From assembly GCA_944388175.1 (NCBI GenBank), contig CALXHR010000002.1:62001-126000 (forward strand): DNA of 64,000 nucleotides, read 5' to 3'. Below, one piece after another: positions 27,313 through 36,463 of this stretch (the stretch's first letter is position 1; each line of letters begins with the position of its first letter). The translations under genes were made by a program, and so were the position numbers. The DNA comes from an uncultured Gemmiger sp. Its GTDB lineage: Bacteria; Bacillota; Clostridia; Oscillospirales; Ruminococcaceae. The notes below the pieces were generated by a model. It saw only the letters and a program-made list of their open reading frames with translations. It ran no database searches and was not told where the DNA came from.

Positions 27313-29019
27313 ATGAATACGCTTGTGATTGTACTGATCGCAGCGGTGTGCCTGGTATGTGCGTACGCCGGGTACGGCCGCTGGATCGCCAAACAGTGGG
27401 GCATCAACCCCAACGCCAAGACCCCGGCTGTGCGGCTGGAGGACGGCAAAGACTACGTACCCACCGACGGCTGGACGGTGTTCAGCCACCAGTTTTCTTC
27501 CATTGCGGGCGCCGGGCCTGTGACCGGCGCCATCCAGGCGGCGGCGTTCGGCTGGCTGCCGGTGCTGCTGTGGATTCTGCTGGGCGGCATCTTTTTCGGC
27601 GCGGTGACGGATTTCGGCGCGCTGTACGCCAGCGTCAAGAACGATGGCAAATCGATGGGCCTGCTGATTGAAAAATACATCGGCAAATTTGGCCGCAAGG
27701 TATTTTTGCTGTTCTGCTGGCTGTTCACGCTGCTGGTCATTGCAGCGTTTGCCGACATGGTGGCCGGTACCTTCAACGCCTATGAGACGGTGGACGGTGT
27801 GAGCCAACTGGCCGCGGCCGCCCAGACCAACGGCGCGGCGGGCAGCATCTCGCTGTTCTTCATCGTGTTTGCGATGCTGTTCGGCCTTGTGCAGAAAAAG
27901 TTCGCCCTGACCGGCTGGCGCGAGATGGTGCTGGGCCTGGCATGCACGGTGGCCGCGCTGGCGGCCGGCATGCTGCTGCCCCTCACGCTGGGCAAAGAGG
28001 GCTGGCTGTACATCACCTTTATCTACATCTTCTTTGCGGCCACGCTGCCCATGTGGCTGCTGAAACAGCCCCGCGACTTTATGACCACCTTTATGTTCGT
28101 GGGCATGATTGCGGGTGCGGTGCTGGGCCTGCTGGTGGCCCACCCGGCCATGAACCTGCCGGTGTACACCGGCTTTACCAACGAAAGCCTGGGCACGCTG
28201 TTCCCCATCCTGTTTGTGACGGTGGCCTGCGGCGCGGTGTCCGGCTTCCACAGCCTGGTGTCGTCGGGCACGTCGTCCAAGACCATCCGCGATGAGCGCG
28301 ACATGCTGAAAGTCGGCTACGGCGCCATGGTCACCGAGAGTTTGCTGGCCGTGCTGGCGCTGTGCGTGGCCGGCGCGGCGGCCGCCGCCGACGGCACCCC
28401 GGCCGCGGGCACGCCGTTCCAGATTTTCTCCAGCGGCGTGGCGGGCTTCTTTGAGATGTTCGGCGTGCCGGTGTACATTGCCCAGTGCTTTATGACGATG
28501 TGCGTCAGCGCCCTGGCGCTGACCAGCCTGGACGCCGTCGCCCGCATCGGCCGCATGAGCTTCCAGGAGTTGTTCAGCACCGACGACATGGCCCATGCCG
28601 AGGGCTGGCGCAAAGTGCTGTGCAACGTGTACTTCGCCACCATCATCACGCTGGCGGGCGGCTTTGTGCTGGCCAAGATCGGCTACAACAACATCTGGCC
28701 GCTGTTCGGCTCGGCCAACCAGCTGCTCAGCGCGCTGGTGCTGGCGACGCTGTGCGTGTTCCTGAAAGTGACGGGCCGCAGCAACAAGATGCTGTTCCCG
28801 CCGCTGGTCATCATGCTGTGCGTCACCTTTACGGCGCTGGTGCAGCGCGTCATTGCGCTGGTGCAGGCCGTGGCCGCCGGCAGCGCGACCTTCCTGGTGG
28901 AGGGGCTGCAGCTCATCATTGCCGTGCTGCTCATCGCGCTGGGCGTGACGATCGTGCTCAACTCGCTGCGCGCGTACGCCGCCAGCAAACAGGACAGCGA
29001 AAAAGCCACGGTGCACTGA
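27313..29019 (+). CDS. cstA: Carbon starvation protein CstA-type transporter
   Basis: A 568-residue protein with about 14-16 TM segments. The N-terminal pattern AGYGRWIAKQWGINPNAKTPA followed by HQFSSIAGAGPVTGAIQAA and LGGIFFGAVTDFGALYAS is diagnostic for the CstA/BtsT family. Characterised members take up pyruvate or peptides under nutrient limitation. The substrate here is not readable from sequence; pyruvate is the leading possibility. It has its own promoter with an AT-rich upstream inverted repeat, suggesting activation under a nutritional signal. Confidence 0.93.
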   Translation: MNTLVIVLIAAVCLVCAYAGYGRWIAKQWGINPNAKTPAVRLEDGKDYVPTDGWTVFSHQFSSIAGAGPVTGAIQAAAFGWLPVLLWILLGGIFFGAVTDFGALYASVKNDGKSMGLLIEKYIGKFGRKVFLLFCWLFTLLVIAAFADMVAGTFNAYETVDGVSQLAAAAQTNGAAGSISLFFIVFAMLFGLVQKKFALTGWREMVLGLACTVAALAAGMLLPLTLGKEGWLYITFIYIFFAATLPMWLLKQPRDFMTTFMFVGMIAGAVLGLLVAHPAMNLPVYTGFTNESLGTLFPILFVTVACGAVSGFHSLVSSGTSSKTIRDERDMLKVGYGAMVTESLLAVLALCVAGAAAAADGTPAAGTPFQIFSSGVAGFFEMFGVPVYIAQCFMTMCVSALALTSLDAVARIGRMSFQELFSTDDMAHAEGWRKVLCNVYFATIITLAGGFVLAKIGYNNIWPLFGSANQLLSALVLATLCVFLKVTGRSNKMLFPPLVIMLCVTFTALVQRVIALVQAVAAGSATFLVEGLQLIIAVLLIALGVTIVLNSLRAYAASKQDSEKATVH

Positions 29020-29040
29020 ATCTTTGGCAACCTTTGACGC

Positions 29041-29069
29041 TTGACAAAAGACCCCTTTGCGCGTACAAT
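29041..29069 (+). promoter_or_regulatory. Promoter of the amino-acid ABC importer
   Basis: A perfect TTGACA (29041-29046), a 17-bp spacer and TACAAT (29064-29069), starting 21 bp after the cstA stop. Confidence 0.88.
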
Positions 29070-29133
29070 ACCGGTATGGCTGCAACGGCGCGGCTGCGCG
29101 CCGGGCCGCTGCCCCAAGCAAAACCGTACAGCT

Positions 29134-29166
29134 GCCCCGGTATCCCCTGTGGGTACCGGGGCTTTT
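29134..29166 (+). terminator. Leader hairpin, possible attenuator of the ABC importer
   Basis: GCCCCGGTA (29134-29142) pairs with TACCGGGGC (29154-29162), followed by only four T. It lies within the untranslated leader between promoter and substrate-binding protein. GGCTGC earlier in the leader could pair with GCAGCC just after the hairpin. It may regulate read-through or simply protect the mRNA. Confidence 0.45.
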
Positions 29167-29208
29167 GGCAGCCAAGGGAAAGGACAGACAAAAGAAGGAG
29201 GAACCCCC

Positions 29209-30066
29209 ATGAAACGCAAACAATGGGCCAGCCTGCTGCTGGCGGCAGCGCTGGGCGTGAGCCTGGCGGCTTGCGGCAGCACCGCAAACAGCGACGTGCC
29301 GGACGGCGACGGCGACCCCGCCACGCTGACCGTGGCGATGGAATGCGCCTACGCCCCCTACAACTGGACGCAGAGCGACGACGCCAACGGCGCGGTGCAG
29401 ATCCGTGATTCGAGCGATTACGCCTACGGCTACGACGTGATGATGGCCAAAAAAATTGCCGAAGCGCTGGGCCAGGAAATTCAGATCGTCAAGCTGGACT
29501 GGGACAGCCTGATCCCCGCCGTGATGAGCGGCGACGTCGACTGCGTCATTGCCGGCCAGTCCATCACCAGCGAGCGCGCGGCGCAGGTCGATTTTTCCAA
29601 CCCGTACTACTACGCTTCCATCATCACGCTGGTCAAGAAGGACGGCCCCTACGCCAACGCGCAGAGCGTCGCTGACCTGAGCGGCGCAGTGTGCACCAGC
29701 CAGCTGGGCACCATCTGGTATGACGTCTGCCTGCCGCAGATTCCCGAAGCCGACATCCTGGCCGCGCAGGAAACTGCGCCCGCCATGCTGGTGGCGCTGG
29801 ACAGCGGCGCGTGCGACGTCGTCGTGACCGACCGCCCCACCGCCCAGGCCGCCGTGGCCGCCTACCCCGACCTTGTCGCGCTGGACTTTGGCGGCGGCGA
29901 GAATGACTTCCAGGTCAGCGAGGAAGAGATCAACATCGGCATCTCGATGAAGAAAGGCAACACCGCGCTGAAAGACGCCATCAACGAGGTGCTGGCCACC
30001 ATGACCACCGACGACTACAACGCGATGATGGACGAAGCTATCAGCGTGCAGCCGCTGAGCGAATAA
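29209..30066 (+). CDS. Amino-acid ABC transporter substrate-binding lipoprotein
   Basis: A 285-residue periplasmic-binding-type lipoprotein: the signal peptide ends in the lipobox LAAC with Cys22. The mature part has the family-3 solute-binding fold (YAPYNW, YGYDVMMAKKIAEALG, VDCVIAGQSITSERAAQVDFSNPYY). It captures a polar amino acid for the permease and ATPase genes that follow. Specificity (glutamine, histidine, arginine or cystine) cannot be told from sequence. AAGGAGG lies 7 nt before the ATG. A stem-loop without T-run follows the gene. Confidence 0.92.
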   Translation: MKRKQWASLLLAAALGVSLAACGSTANSDVPDGDGDPATLTVAMECAYAPYNWTQSDDANGAVQIRDSSDYAYGYDVMMAKKIAEALGQEIQIVKLDWDSLIPAVMSGDVDCVIAGQSITSERAAQVDFSNPYYYASIITLVKKDGPYANAQSVADLSGAVCTSQLGTIWYDVCLPQIPEADILAAQETAPAMLVALDSGACDVVVTDRPTAQAAVAAYPDLVALDFGGGENDFQVSEEEINIGISMKKGNTALKDAINEVLATMTTDDYNAMMDEAISVQPLSE

Positions 30067-30076
30067 GCATCCCCCC

Positions 30077-30109
30077 TGCCCCAGACGGCCTTTGCGCCCG
30101 CCTGGGGCA
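30077..30109 (+). other. Intercistronic stem-loop after the binding-protein gene
   Basis: TGCCCCAG (30077-30084) pairs with CTGGGGCA (30102-30109) and there is no T-run. Such structures commonly stabilise the upstream mRNA, so the binding protein is made in excess over permease and ATPase. Confidence 0.55.
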
Positions 30110-30151
30110 ATGGCATGCCGCCCCGGGCTGGATCAGTAAAGGAGTTCCCCC

Positions 30152-30973
30152 ATGCAAAACTTTTTTGGAAACTGCGCCAACGTATTGCAGCAGTACGGGT
30201 TTTCTTACCTGCGCGGCGCAGGCACCACGCTGCTGCTGGCGCTGGTGGGCACGTTTTTTGGCTGCCTGATCGGCTTTGCCGTGGGCGCCATGCAGACCAT
30301 CCCTGTTGACAAACAGCGCGACCCCGCCTGGAAGCGCGGCCTGGTGCACCTTTTGCACGGCGTGCTGCGCTGCTATGTGGAGCTGTTCCGCGGCACGCCG
30401 ATGATCGTGCAGGCGGTGTTCATCTACTACGGCCTGATGCAGTTTGGCGTCAAGCTGGATATGTGGGCCGCCGGGTTCCTGATCGTCTCCATCAACACCG
30501 GCGCGTACATGGCCGAAACCGTGCGCGGCGGCATCGTATCCATCGACCCCGGCCAGACCGAGGGCGCGATGGCCGTCGGCATGACGCACTGGCAGACGAT
30601 GGCGCACGTGATTTTGCCGCAGGCGCTGCGCAACATCATCCCGCAGATCGGCAACAACTTCATCATCAACATCAAAGATACCTCGGTGCTGTCGGTCATC
30701 TCGATCACCGACCTGTTCTTTGTGCACAAGAGCGTCGTCGGCGCGCTGTACACCTACTTTGAGAGCGCGACCATCGTCATGATTATCTACCTGACGATGA
30801 CGCTGCTGGCCAGCTACCTGCTGCGCCTGTGGGAGAAAGCGCTGGACGGCCCGCAGAACTACGACCTGAACACCACCGACACGCTGGCCTACACCAGCGG
30901 CATGTACAACGCCCCCGACCCGGTGCACGAACCGCAGAACCTGGACAGGAAAGGAGAGGCCGCCCATGTCTGA
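30152..30973 (+). CDS. Amino-acid ABC transporter permease
   Basis: A 273-residue HisM/GlnP-type permease with five to six TM segments. It has the [11 protein letters not shown] signature near residue 75 and the EAA-loop [27 protein letters not shown] that docks the ATPase. It forms a homodimer with the ATPase encoded next. The C-terminal roughly 35 residues form a hydrophilic tail. Its stop overlaps the ATPase start by 8 bp, so the two are coupled. Confidence 0.93.
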   Translation: MQNFFGNCANVLQQYGFSYLRGAGTTLLLALVGTFFGCLIGFAVGAMQTIPVDKQRDPAWKRGLVHLLHGVLRCYVELFRGTPMIVQAVFIYYGLMQFGVKLDMWAAGFLIVSINTGAYMAETVRGGIVSIDPGQTEGAMAVGMTHWQTMAHVILPQALRNIIPQIGNNFIINIKDTSVLSVISITDLFFVHKSVVGALYTYFESATIVMIIYLTMTLLASYLLRLWEKALDGPQNYDLNTTDTLAYTSGMYNAPDPVHEPQNLDRKGEAAHV

Positions 30974-31706
30974 GCATATCATTGAAGTACGCCACCTTTC
31001 CAAAAGTTTCGGCACCCATGTGGTGCTGCGCGACGTGGATTTCACGGTGGACCCCGGCGACGTCACCTGCGTCATCGGCGCGTCTGGCAGCGGCAAGTCG
31101 ACGCTGCTGCGCTGCATCAACCTGCTGGAAACGCCCACAAGCGGCGCGGTGCTGTTCCACGGGCAGGAGATCACGGCCAAAGCCTTTGACCCCTGCGCCT
31201 ACCGCGCCAAGGTGGGCATGGTGTTCCAGAGTTTCAATTTGTTCAACAACATGACGGTGCTGGAAAACTGCACGGCCGGCCTGCGCTATGTGCTGCGCCA
31301 GGACAAAGAGACTGCCCGCCGCACCGCGCTGGAAAACCTGGAAAAAGTGGGCATGGCCCCCTACATCCACGCCAAGCCGCGGCAGCTTTCGGGCGGGCAG
31401 AAACAGCGCGTGGCCATTGCGCGCGCGCTTTCGATGCAGCCGGAAGTGCTGTTGTTTGACGAGCCGACCTCGGCCCTGGACCCGCAGATGGTGGGCGAGG
31501 TGCTGACCGTTATGCGCCAGCTGGCCGCCGACGGGCTGACGATGATTGTCGTCACGCACGAGATGGCCTTTGCGCGCGATGTGTCCAGCCATGTGGTGTA
31601 CATGGCCGACGGCGTCATTGCCGAGGAAGGCACCCCCGCCGATATTTTTGAGCACCCGCAGAACCCCCGCACGGTGGAGTTTTTGTCCCGCTTCCGCCAG
31701 CAGTAA
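30966..31706 (+). CDS. Amino-acid ABC transporter ATP-binding protein (GlnQ type)
   Basis: A 246-residue ABC ATPase powering the importer. Walker [10 protein letters not shown] at 38-46, Q-loop [10 protein letters not shown], signature [15 protein letters not shown], Walker [13 protein letters not shown] and the switch histidine in VTHEMAFAR are all intact. It is the last gene of the three-gene operon and overlaps the permease gene. Confidence 0.96.
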   Translation: MSEHIIEVRHLSKSFGTHVVLRDVDFTVDPGDVTCVIGASGSGKSTLLRCINLLETPTSGAVLFHGQEITAKAFDPCAYRAKVGMVFQSFNLFNNMTVLENCTAGLRYVLRQDKETARRTALENLEKVGMAPYIHAKPRQLSGGQKQRVAIARALSMQPEVLLFDEPTSALDPQMVGEVLTVMRQLAADGLTMIVVTHEMAFARDVSSHVVYMADGVIAEEGTPADIFEHPQNPRTVEFLSRFRQQ

Positions 31707-31731
31707 CGCGGTGTGCGCCCCGCATAACGGG

Positions 31732-31771
31732 AAGCCCCGCGCTGTGCCGTACGGCACAGCGCGGGGCTTTT
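31732..31771 (+). terminator. Terminator of the amino-acid ABC importer operon
   Basis: A 38-bp perfect palindrome (31732-31769) with AAGCCCCGCGC/GCGCGGGGCTT ends followed by TTTT. It is among the strongest hairpins of the window. Confidence 0.9.
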
Positions 31772-31820
31772 GCAATGCTGGAAAACGGGCGCGCCGGGCG
31801 GCTGCGCCGCCCCTTGGCGT

Positions 31821-32231
31821 TTAATAGTTCATGATATCCTTGACGGCGCCCGACATCGAGAACAGCTTGGCCGAGAGGTGGTCAAGGTAGACGATGCCCA
31901 GCTTGTGGCCGGTCTCGTCGTTGTACAGATCCTCCAGCTGGGGCATGACCTTGAACGCGGCTTCCTGCGCTTCGGGGGTGTTGTCAAAGTTGGCGGTGCC
32001 CTGCACGCGCAGCCATTCGCCGCGGTCGTTGGCGGCGCAGAGTTCCAGGTTGGTGTTGTCCAGCAGCTGCTTGTACGCCGCCTTATGTTTGCCGATGGCG
32101 ATGCACAGGTGGTCCTTGTACCACATGGCAAAGCCCAGCGGGCGCACGCGCGGCAGGTAGCCGTCCACCGTGGCCAGGTAGAAGGTGGGGTTCTCTTTCA
32201 AAAATTGCATGATCTCTTCCTGGGGTTTCAT
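31821..32231 (-). CDS. Pyridoxamine 5'-phosphate oxidase-like flavin split-barrel protein
   Basis: A 136-residue split beta-barrel protein that likely binds FMN or F420-like flavin: FYLATVDGYLPRVRPLGFAMWY in the N-terminal half and ELCAANDRGEWLRVQGTANF in the middle match the family. Small members of this family in Clostridia act as flavin reductases or general stress proteins; the substrate is unknown. It begins 22 bp after dapL, so it is probably the last gene of that transcript, though a metabolic link to lysine synthesis is not evident. Confidence 0.87.
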   Translation of the reverse strand: MKPQEEIMQFLKENPTFYLATVDGYLPRVRPLGFAMWYKDHLCIAIGKHKAAYKQLLDNTNLELCAANDRGEWLRVQGTANFDNTPEAQEAAFKVMPQLEDLYNDETGHKLGIVYLDHLSAKLFSMSGAVKDIMNY

Positions 32232-32253
32232 GGCGTTCCCTCCTTTTGGGTTC

Positions 32254-33444
32254 TTACAGCGTGGCCAGCGCGGCTTTCAGGCGCTCGGCCGCCTGCTGCG
32301 TGCGGGCGGCGTCGCCAAAGGCCGTCAGGCGGAAATACCCCTTGCCGCAGGGGCCAAAGCCCTCGCCGGGGGTGCCGACGATGCGGGCGGTGTCCAGCAG
32401 CCAGTCAAAAAACTCCCAGCTGCCCATGCCGCCGGGGCAGCGCAGCCAGATGTAGGGGCTGTTTTTGCCGCCGCAGTACCACACGCCGGCTTCATCCAGC
32501 GCGGCCGCGATGACAGCGGCGTTTTTGCGGTAGTAGTCGAGGTTCGCCTGGATCTCGCGCATGCCCTCGGGCGTAAAGACGGCTTCGGCCCCGCGCTGCA
32601 CGATGTAGGCCACGCCGTTGAACTTGGTGGTCTGGCGGCGCAGCCACATCTTGTTCAGGCTCTGGCCGCCGCGCACGATGGCCTGCGGCACGATGGTGTA
32701 GCCGCAGCGCGTGCCGGTGAAGCCGGCGATTTTGGAAAAGCTGCACACCTCGACGGCCACTTCTTCGGCGCCTTTGACCTCGTAGATGCTGCGGGCCAGG
32801 CCCGGCTCGGTGACGAAGCACTCGTAGGCGGCATCATACAGCAGGATGGCGTCGTGCGCTTTGGCCCAATCCACCCAGGCTTGCAGCTGCGCGACGGTGT
32901 ATGCCGCGCCGGTGGGGTTGTTGGGGCTGCAGAGGTACACAATGTCCGCCGCGGGGGCTTCGTCCGGCATGGGCAGGAAGTTGTTTTCCGCCGTGGCGGC
33001 CAGGTACAGCACCTTGCGCCCGGCCATGACGTTGTCGTCGACGTAGACCGGGTAAACCGGGTCGGGCACAAGGACGGTATTGTCGGCGCTGAACAGATCC
33101 AGCAGGTTGCCGAGGTCGCTCTTGGCGCCGTCCGAGATGAAAATTTCCGAGAGGTCCAGCGTCACGCCGCGCTGCGCATAATACTTGCGGATGGCTTCGC
33201 GCAGGAATTCATACCCCTGCTCGCTGGGGATGTAGCCGTGGAACGTCTCTTTGTGGCCCTGTTCCTCGACGGCTTTGTGCATGGCGTCCACCACCGGGCG
33301 CGCCAGCGGCAGCGTCACGTCGCCGATGCCCAGGCGGATGAGGTCGGCGTCTGGGTGGGCTTTCTGGTAGTCGGCCACCTTGTGGGCGATGGTGCTGAAA
33401 AGATAACTCTCGTTGAGTTCGGCATAATGCGGGTTGAGTTGCAT
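32254..33444 (-). CDS. dapL: LL-diaminopimelate aminotransferase
   Basis: This PLP enzyme converts tetrahydrodipicolinate directly to LL-diaminopimelate, bypassing the acyl-blocked route. It has 396 residues. It starts with NPHYAELNESYLFSTIA, the DapL signature, and has IRLGIGDVTLPL near 36-47, NNPTG at 175-179 and the PLP lysine Lys238 in CSFSKIAGFTGTRCGY. It pairs functionally with DapF encoded just upstream. It has its own promoter in the 70-bp gap in addition to possible read-through from dapF. Confidence 0.96.
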   Translation of the reverse strand: MQLNPHYAELNESYLFSTIAHKVADYQKAHPDADLIRLGIGDVTLPLARPVVDAMHKAVEEQGHKETFHGYIPSEQGYEFLREAIRKYYAQRGVTLDLSEIFISDGAKSDLGNLLDLFSADNTVLVPDPVYPVYVDDNVMAGRKVLYLAATAENNFLPMPDEAPAADIVYLCSPNNPTGAAYTVAQLQAWVDWAKAHDAILLYDAAYECFVTEPGLARSIYEVKGAEEVAVEVCSFSKIAGFTGTRCGYTIVPQAIVRGGQSLNKMWLRRQTTKFNGVAYIVQRGAEAVFTPEGMREIQANLDYYRKNAAVIAAALDEAGVWYCGGKNSPYIWLRCPGGMGSWEFFDWLLDTARIVGTPGEGFGPCGKGYFRLTAFGDAARTQQAAERLKAALATL

Positions 33445-33481
33445 GACGGTCCCCCTCTTGTAACAAATGTTCTACAAAATA

Positions 33482-33510
33482 ACTGTAACACAATTCGGGG
33501 GCCTGTGCAA
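33482..33510 (-). promoter_or_regulatory. Promoter of dapL
   Basis: Minus-strand TTGCAC (33505-33510), a 17-bp spacer and TACAGT (33482-33487), in the gap after dapF. Confidence 0.7.
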
Positions 33511-33514
33511 GTCT

Positions 33515-34372
33515 TTACGGGTCCGGCAGGTCCACCGTGCCGGTAAACACCGTCTGTGCCGGGCCGGTCAGCAGCACGGTGTCGTCGGGCAGGACGCAGA
33601 CGTCCAGCACGCCGCCCGGCAGTGCGACGGCCACCGGCCGGCTGCGCGGGCAGGCTCCCCGCAGCGCCAGCGCCGCCACCGCTGCGCAGGCCCCGGTGCC
33701 GCAGGCCAGCGTCGCGCCGCTGCCGCGCTCCCACACGGTCATTGTCAGCGCCTGCGGGGCGTCCCGGTGCACAAACTCCACATTGACCCCCTGCGGGAAC
33801 GCCGGGTGCCGCGCCAGCGCCGCGCCCCACCGCGCCAACTGCGCGCCGGCGGGCGGCGCGCCCTGGCACAAAACGACGCAGTGCGGGTTGCCCAGGCTGA
33901 TGCAGCTGACGCGCCAGCTGCGCCCGGCCGCTGTGAGCGGGGTCTCCAGCAGCGGCCCGGGGCCAAGACCGACGGCGGGCAGGTCCTCCGCCTTGGTGGA
34001 AAACCGCCCCATGCCGGCGCGCCATCGCCCCGGCGCGGTGCGGTACAGCGTCTTGCGCCCGGCGCGCAGGGTGTCCAGTTCGATGCGGTCTTTGCGCACG
34101 CCGTGGGTGTAGAGGTATTCGGCCACGCAGCGCACGCCGTTGCCGCACATAGCCCCCTCGCTGCCGTCGGCGTTGAACATGCGCATCGTGGCGTCGGCGT
34201 CGGCCAACAGCGGCGGCAGAATGCAGATGAGCCCGTCCGCCCCGACGGAGACATGCCGCCGCGAAAGCTGCGCCGCCAGCGCGCCGGGGTGCGGCGGCAG
34301 GCCGCTTTGGCGGCAGTCCAGGTAGATGTAGTCGTTGCCGGCGCCCTGCATTTTGGTAAAGTGCAATCGCAT
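33515..34372 (-). CDS. dapF: Diaminopimelate epimerase
   Basis: This cofactor-independent racemase makes meso-diaminopimelate from the LL form for lysine and peptidoglycan. It has 285 residues in two alpha/beta halves. The catalytic cysteines are Cys76 in EGAMCGNGVRC and Cys224 in TLACGTGACA; the N-terminus has FTKMQGAGNDYIYLD. The gene lies divergent from acpP-proS and upstream of dapL. The promoter is not clear: a TACACT -10-like element exists without a good -35. Confidence 0.96.
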   Translation of the reverse strand: MRLHFTKMQGAGNDYIYLDCRQSGLPPHPGALAAQLSRRHVSVGADGLICILPPLLADADATMRMFNADGSEGAMCGNGVRCVAEYLYTHGVRKDRIELDTLRAGRKTLYRTAPGRWRAGMGRFSTKAEDLPAVGLGPGPLLETPLTAAGRSWRVSCISLGNPHCVVLCQGAPPAGAQLARWGAALARHPAFPQGVNVEFVHRDAPQALTMTVWERGSGATLACGTGACAAVAALALRGACPRSRPVAVALPGGVLDVCVLPDDTVLLTGPAQTVFTGTVDLPDP

Positions 34373-34445
34373 GGGTATCCCCCCTCCCCCGCCAGTGTAT
34401 GCGGCGGCGCGCGGCGGCAGTACGGCGCATTTTCGCCCGGCCCCC

Positions 34446-34474
34446 TTGACATCCCCGGGCAGATACGCTATATA
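34446..34474 (+). promoter_or_regulatory. Promoter of acpP-proS
   Basis: A perfect TTGACA (34446-34451), a 17-bp spacer and TATATA (34469-34474), with an AT-rich start region up to the AAGGAG of acpP. Confidence 0.85.
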
Positions 34475-34516
34475 TGTTATGGATCATTCTTACTATATAT
34501 AAAAGGAGTTATTGCA

Positions 34517-34753
34517 ATGGATTCCGAAGTTTTTGCCCGCATCCGCGACTACCTGGCCGACCAGCTGGAGGTCGAACCCGAAAAGATCAGCCTGGACAGC
34601 GACATCGTCAATGATTTCGGCGCCGACAGCCTTGACGTCATCGACATGATTACCACCCTGTCCGACGAGTTCGGCGTCGAGATTCCCGACGAGGACATCG
34701 AGGGCTTCCACACCGTGGGCGACGTGGTGAATTATCTGGAGGAGCGGCTGTAA
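34517..34753 (+). CDS. acpP: Acyl carrier protein
   Basis: A 78-residue acidic four-helix protein carrying growing acyl chains. The phosphopantetheine attachment Ser38 is in the GADSLD motif, followed by VIDMITTLSDEFGVEIPDED, the usual helix II-III region. AAGGAG lies 7 nt before the ATG. It is not next to other fatty-acid genes but heads a two-gene unit with proS, 30 bp downstream. It could serve fatty-acid synthesis or a dedicated pathway; its ordinary sequence favours the former. Confidence 0.93.
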   Translation: MDSEVFARIRDYLADQLEVEPEKISLDSDIVNDFGADSLDVIDMITTLSDEFGVEIPDEDIEGFHTVGDVVNYLEERL

Positions 34754-34783
34754 TTTTGCGCCGCCGGATGTGAAGGAGTAGAC

Positions 34784-36223
34784 ATGGCAAGCGAAAAGAA
34801 AAAGATGGTAGAAGCGATCACCGCGCAGGAGGTCGATTTTGCCCAGTGGTACACCGATATCTGCACCAAGGCCGAGCTGGTGGAATATTCCAGCGTAAAG
34901 GGCTTTGTGGTGCTGCGCCCCTACGGCTATGCGATCTGGGAGAATATCCAGAAAGACCTGGACGCCCGTTTTAAGGCCACCGGCCATGAGAACGTGGCGA
35001 TGCCGATGCTGATCCCCGAGAGTTTGCTGAAAAAAGAGGGCGAACTCGTCGAGGGGTTTGCCCCCGAGGTGGCCTGGGTGACGGCGGGCGGCAGCGAGCC
35101 GCTGGAGGAACGCCTGGCCGTGCGCCCCACCAGCGAGACGATGTTCAGCGACCACTTTGCCCATGTTCTGCAAAGCTACCGCGACCTGCCGATGCTGTAC
35201 AACCAGTGGTGCAGCGTGGTGCGGTGGGAGAAATCTACCCGCCCGTTCCTGCGCACGCGCGAATTCTGGTGGCAGGAAGGCCACACCATCCACGAGACGG
35301 CCGCCGAAGCCGAAGCCGAGACCGAGCAGCAGCTGAACTGCTACGCCGATTTCTGCGAGCGGGACCTGTGCATCCCGGTGCTGAAAGGCCGCAAGACCGA
35401 CAAGGAGAAGTTTGCCGGGGCTGAGGCCACCTACACCATTGAAGCGATGATGAAGGACGGCAAAGCGCTGCAGAGCGGCACGAGCCATTTCTTTGGCGAT
35501 AAGTTCAGCCGCGCCTACGATGTGACCTTTACCGGCCGCGACAACACGCTGCAGTACCCGTTCCAGACGAGCTGGGGCGCGTCGAGCCGGTTGATCGGCG
35601 CCATCATCATGACGCACGGCGACGACGACGGCCTGATTTTGCCGCCGGCCATCGCGCCCGTGCAGGTGGTCATCGTGCCGGTGGCCGCCCACAAGCCCGG
35701 CGTGCTGGAAAAAGCCCGCGAGCTGGCCGAGACCCTCCAGGGCATCGTCCGCGTCAAGGTGGACGACAGCGACAAAGCCCCCGGCTGGAAGTTCAGCCAG
35801 TGGGAGATGAAGGGCGTGCCGCTGCGCATCGAGGTCGGCCCGCGCGATATCGAGCAGGGCCAGTGCGTGCTGGTGCGCCGCGATGACCGCCAGAAGCAGT
35901 TCGTCAAGTTTGAGGACCTGACCACCGCCGTGCCCGCCGCGCTGGATGCGCTGGCCAAAGCGCTGTACGACCGCGCGCTGCAAAACCGCGAAGCGCGCAC
36001 CACCAGCGCCACCACGATGGAGGAAGTCAAGCAGAAAGCGGCGGCTTCCACCGGGTTCATCAAGACGATGTGGTGCGGCGAACTGGCCTGTGAGGAAGCG
36101 ATGAAAGAGCAGGCCGGGCTTTCCAGCCGCTGCATGCCCTTTGCGCAGGAGCATCTTTCCGACGTGTGCCCCGTCTGCGGCAAACCCGCCAATGCGATGG
36201 TCGTGTGGGGCGTCGCGTACTAA
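34784..36223 (+). CDS. proS: Prolyl-tRNA synthetase, archaeal/eukaryote-like type
   Basis: This class II synthetase charges tRNA-Pro. Its 479 residues with no internal editing insertion and with a C-terminal extension mark the ProS type 3 (archaeal-like) form. Motif 2 is RWEKSTRPFLRTREFWWQEGHT, motif 3 the SWGASSRLIGAIIM region, and the C-terminal zinc module has Cys pairs in MWCGELACEE and VCPVCGKPAN. It follows acpP by 30 bp with GAAGGAG upstream. Confidence 0.96.
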   Translation: MASEKKKMVEAITAQEVDFAQWYTDICTKAELVEYSSVKGFVVLRPYGYAIWENIQKDLDARFKATGHENVAMPMLIPESLLKKEGELVEGFAPEVAWVTAGGSEPLEERLAVRPTSETMFSDHFAHVLQSYRDLPMLYNQWCSVVRWEKSTRPFLRTREFWWQEGHTIHETAAEAEAETEQQLNCYADFCERDLCIPVLKGRKTDKEKFAGAEATYTIEAMMKDGKALQSGTSHFFGDKFSRAYDVTFTGRDNTLQYPFQTSWGASSRLIGAIIMTHGDDDGLILPPAIAPVQVVIVPVAAHKPGVLEKARELAETLQGIVRVKVDDSDKAPGWKFSQWEMKGVPLRIEVGPRDIEQGQCVLVRRDDRQKQFVKFEDLTTAVPAALDALAKALYDRALQNREARTTSATTMEEVKQKAAASTGFIKTMWCGELACEEAMKEQAGLSSRCMPFAQEHLSDVCPVCGKPANAMVVWGVAY

Positions 36224-36463
36224 ACCGATACAAACGGCGGGCAGCGCCCGGGCGCAAACCACCGTAAGAGAACAAAGGCTTTATACAAACTGCGCAGCAC
36301 CGCAAGACCGCTGCAAAGTGGCAGATGCAAGGCAGAGGGCTGCCGCCCCCCGGTGGGATGCAGCGCCCTGCAACGCAGCAGATGCCGCCTTGCAGGCAGG
36401 TTTTGCGGTTTTGCTTTCTGGGGGACTGTGCCATACCGCACCGCCCGCTTTGGGTAACTTAGG

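Noticed and set aside
29064-29208. T-box riboswitch before the amino-acid importer
   Set aside because: The GTGGGTACCGGGG segment only loosely resembles the T-box core, and the leader of about 130 nt is too short for a specifier stem plus antiterminator.
36224-36463. Possible small RNA or gene between proS and the CaCA-like gene
   Set aside because: Only loose inverted repeats and a TTTATACAAA stretch are present; no promoter-terminator pair or coding signal could be defended.
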